Shown here one piece after another: positions 61,561 to 63,203 of a stretch of DNA of 63,203 nucleotides. This DNA comes from an uncultured Blautia sp. (GTDB lineage: Bacteria > Bacillota > Clostridia > Lachnospirales > Lachnospiraceae). The first letter of the stretch is position 1, and the number at the start of each line of letters is the position of its first letter. The DNA lies in assembly GCA_900542045.1 (NCBI GenBank), contig UQMI01000016.1, forward strand, positions 1 to 63,203, read 5' to 3'. The position numbers and the translations under genes are program-made. The notes beneath the pieces were generated by a model. That model was not told the origin of the DNA. It made no database searches and worked only from the letters and a program-made list of their open reading frames with translations.

Positions 61561-62628
61561 TTACAGATCATCCAGTTTCATATCTCCATATTTGATCCAA
61601 CCGTTTTTACGCATGAATTCTGAAATCAACAGTGTAACGGCTGCAGGAAGAATAATTTGGATGATAAGAATTTTAATCAGTACAATAGCCGGAGATTCAG
61701 TAGCTGTCATTGTTTGATAAGTCATGATCTGACCAACCAGTCCGGCGGTACCCATTCCAGATCCGGTGGCATTGCTTGTCATGTGCAGCACCAGAGTTCC
61801 TACGGGTCCGAGAATGGCGCTGGATAGAATGGCAGGTATCCAAATGATTGGTTTCTTGACAATATTTGGGACCTGGAGCATGGATGTTCCGATTCCTTGG
61901 GCAAGAAGTCCGGCCATTTTATTTTCTCTGTAGCTGGCTACCGCAAAGCCCACCATATTACAGCAGCATCCAATGGTAGCGGCACCGGCGGCAAGTCCGG
62001 ATAGATTAAGAATGATACCAAGAGCAGCAGAACTTATGGGAAGAGTAAGTATCATACCCATGAGAACAGATACTACAATACCCATGATCAAAGGCTGCTG
62101 TTCAGTTCCCCAATTTACGATTGCACCCAGCCCTGTCATAAAATTCGAAATAGGAGGTCCTGCCAGAAGTCCAACTATGGAGCCAATTAAGATGGTTGTG
62201 AGTGGTGTGACAAGAATATCAATCTTTGTTTTGCCACTTACAAAATGACCTGCTTCAATGGCCGCATAGGCTGCGAGAAATGCTCCCAGTGGTTCGCCGG
62301 GGCCATCTAAGTGAATGACATTTTCTACGAGAATGCTTTCAGACAGTATTTTGCTGGCAAATCCTCCAACCATCCCAGCGGTTGCAGCCGAGAGGACAAC
62401 CAGGGGAGGTTCTCTGAATTTATAAGCCACGCCAACTCCAATGCCGGCGCTGGTCATGGCGGAGGCAAATTTTCCAAGCAGATAAAGGGTATCTCCGATA
62501 TTTCCGCCTATTAATAAGCCAATTTGTTGGATGATTGTTCCAATAATGAGAGTAGAGAATAATCCCAGGGCCATTCCGCTGAGACCATCAATAAAGACTC
62601 GGTTTAGCCATTTTTTGAATTTTTCCAT
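61561..62628 (-). CDS. PTS transporter subunit IIC-like membrane protein
   Basis: A 355-residue protein with about nine or ten transmembrane segments matching the PTS_EIIC_2 family. Blocks PPLVVLSAATAGMVGGF, VTPLTTILIGSIVGLLAGPP and GIGTSMLQVPNI are typical. AGGAGAAATACACC before the ATG. No EIIA or EIIB domain or gene is present nearby, so sugar phosphorylation would require partners elsewhere, or the protein may transport without phosphorylation. Alone between two terminators. Confidence 0.85.
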   Translation of the reverse strand: MEKFKKWLNRVFIDGLSGMALGLFSTLIIGTIIQQIGLLIGGNIGDTLYLLGKFASAMTSAGIGVGVAYKFREPPLVVLSAATAGMVGGFASKILSESILVENVIHLDGPGEPLGAFLAAYAAIEAGHFVSGKTKIDILVTPLTTILIGSIVGLLAGPPISNFMTGLGAIVNWGTEQQPLIMGIVVSVLMGMILTLPISSAALGIILNLSGLAAGAATIGCCCNMVGFAVASYRENKMAGLLAQGIGTSMLQVPNIVKKPIIWIPAILSSAILGPVGTLVLHMTSNATGSGMGTAGLVGQIMTYQTMTATESPAIVLIKILIIQIILPAAVTLLISEFMRKNGWIKYGDMKLDDL

Positions 62629-62680
62629 TGGTGTATTTCTCCTGTTTGTTTTATGTTTTATAAATCAATGCCCGTAACAT

Positions 62681-62710
62681 AGAGTATTCCATATCCTGTA
62701 TATCTGTAAA
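62681..62710 (-). promoter_or_regulatory. Candidate promoter of the PTS-IIC-like gene
   Basis: TTTACA (62705-62710) and TACTCT (62681-62686), 18-base spacer, minus strand, about 50 bases upstream of the ATG. The -10 is poor. Confidence 0.35.
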
Positions 62711-62923
62711 TTAGAAGATATATAAAATTCTGGTCTTTATTTACAGAGTTTTATAATAGTTTGTGACAGAGAAAAATTATTTTTTCTATGTAAAATGTTA
62801 TTTTTACTGTTGTAGTCTCTATATATGGAATATCTTGTTTCGGCTCAACTGTGTTGGCATCAATGTAGCATATTTTACTTTAAATTACAAGCATGTGAAT
62901 AATATTTGTTGTGGACATAAGGA

Positions 62924-62939
62924 TGTTTCACGTGAAACA
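62924..62939. other. parS: parS chromosome-segregation site (ParB binding)
   Basis: TGTTTCACGTGAAACA is a perfect 16-bp palindrome equal to the bacterial parS consensus. ParB (Spo0J) should nucleate here. It lies 15.5 kb to the right of oriC. The parA and parB genes are not in the window. No other perfect copy was seen. Confidence 0.95.
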
Positions 62940-63203
62940 TCTATGAGTGTGGAGAAGATAAGTAAATAAGTTGATAAAAACCTTCAGATATAATATGATT
63001 AATTTTAAAATATTGTAATAGGTATACGGTATTGAATAAAGAAATTAAAGCTTATATAGAATATTTGTAAATGAAAATAAGAGCAGAAGTTAAAATATTA
63101 AAAACTGTGTGAGCATGCTCAAAAAAGCTCGCGTTGATAGAGCAAAACCAAAATATATATTTTGCGATAGGTTTTATTGATTAACGAAGATAATCAAAGT
63201 ATT
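62940..63203. other. AT-rich right edge, no gene recognised
   Basis: About 260 AT-rich bases with a GAGCATGCTC palindrome near 63110 and no convincing open frame on either strand. A gene may begin beyond the edge. Confidence 0.5.

Noticed and set aside
62763..62969. 68-codon plus-strand frame at the right edge
   Set aside because: It crosses the parS palindrome, has no ribosome site and matches nothing I recognise.

Overview
The window looks like the replication-origin region of a spore-forming, anaerobic Clostridia, most likely a Lachnospiraceae (Blautia/Ruminococcus-like). The evidence is the gene order dnaA-dnaN-rlbA-recF on one strand against rpmH-rnpA-yidD-yidC-jag-mnmE-mnmG-rsmG on the other, the sporulation genes spmA, spmB and ricT, a SAM-I riboswitch before metK, oxygen-sensitive glycyl radical chemistry and strong AGGAGG ribosome sites. 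The genus is inference. No rRNA, tRNA, CRISPR array, prophage or insertion sequence was found.

Layout. (1) 1-1174: the start of a lipoprotein gene and plsC, closed by a bidirectional terminator. (2) 1286-18931: a roughly 17.5-kb run of 13 genes, all on the minus strand. It holds a YesM/YesN-type two-component system, a furanose-type sugar ABC transporter with two different permeases (YtfQRT-YjfF layout), a zinc dehydrogenase, a SIS-domain isomerase, a GH2 glycosidase, an AGE-family epimerase/isomerase, a glycyl radical activase, a glycyl radical enzyme and a phosphotriesterase-family lactonase/hydrolase. This is the most unusual part of the window. It reads as a self-contained system that senses, imports, hydrolyses and anaerobically transforms a glycoside, and its substrate cannot be read from the sequence. 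(3) 19008-22899: spmA and spmB, split by an oppositely oriented DUF4474-metallophosphoesterase pair, then a PNPOx-like flavoprotein. (4) 23039-30492: a housekeeping operon (two-component pair, speA-like decarboxylase, guanylate-kinase paralogue, holB, ricT, trmN6-like, rsmI) in the order known from the Bacillus yaaO-yabC region. (5) 30592-37808: metK with its riboswitch, murA, aroK, a flavin reductase, a CBS-type pyrophosphatase and an S1-domain protein. (6) 37731-39777: two AT-rich intergenic regions with promoters and perfect hairpins, candidate small-RNA loci, flanking a secreted DUF1002 protein. (7) 39778-54827: rsmA, a TPR/AAA-like protein, recF, rlbA, dnaN, dnaA, oriC and the rpmH-to-rsmG operon. 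(8) 55013-59914: a Gld-like ABC exporter operon. (9) 60259-62628: an alpha/beta hydrolase with a candidate operator, and a PTS-IIC-like membrane protein. (10) 62924-62939: a perfect parS site.

Organisation. Transcription diverges from oriC (about 47.2-47.65 kb). Nearly all genes to the left are on the minus strand and genes to the right up to 59.9 kb are on the plus strand, as expected for co-orientation with replication. DnaA boxes lie on both sides of dnaA, giving a bipartite origin. Starts were chosen from Shine-Dalgarno spacing, so several genes are shorter than their longest open frames and several use GTG or TTG.
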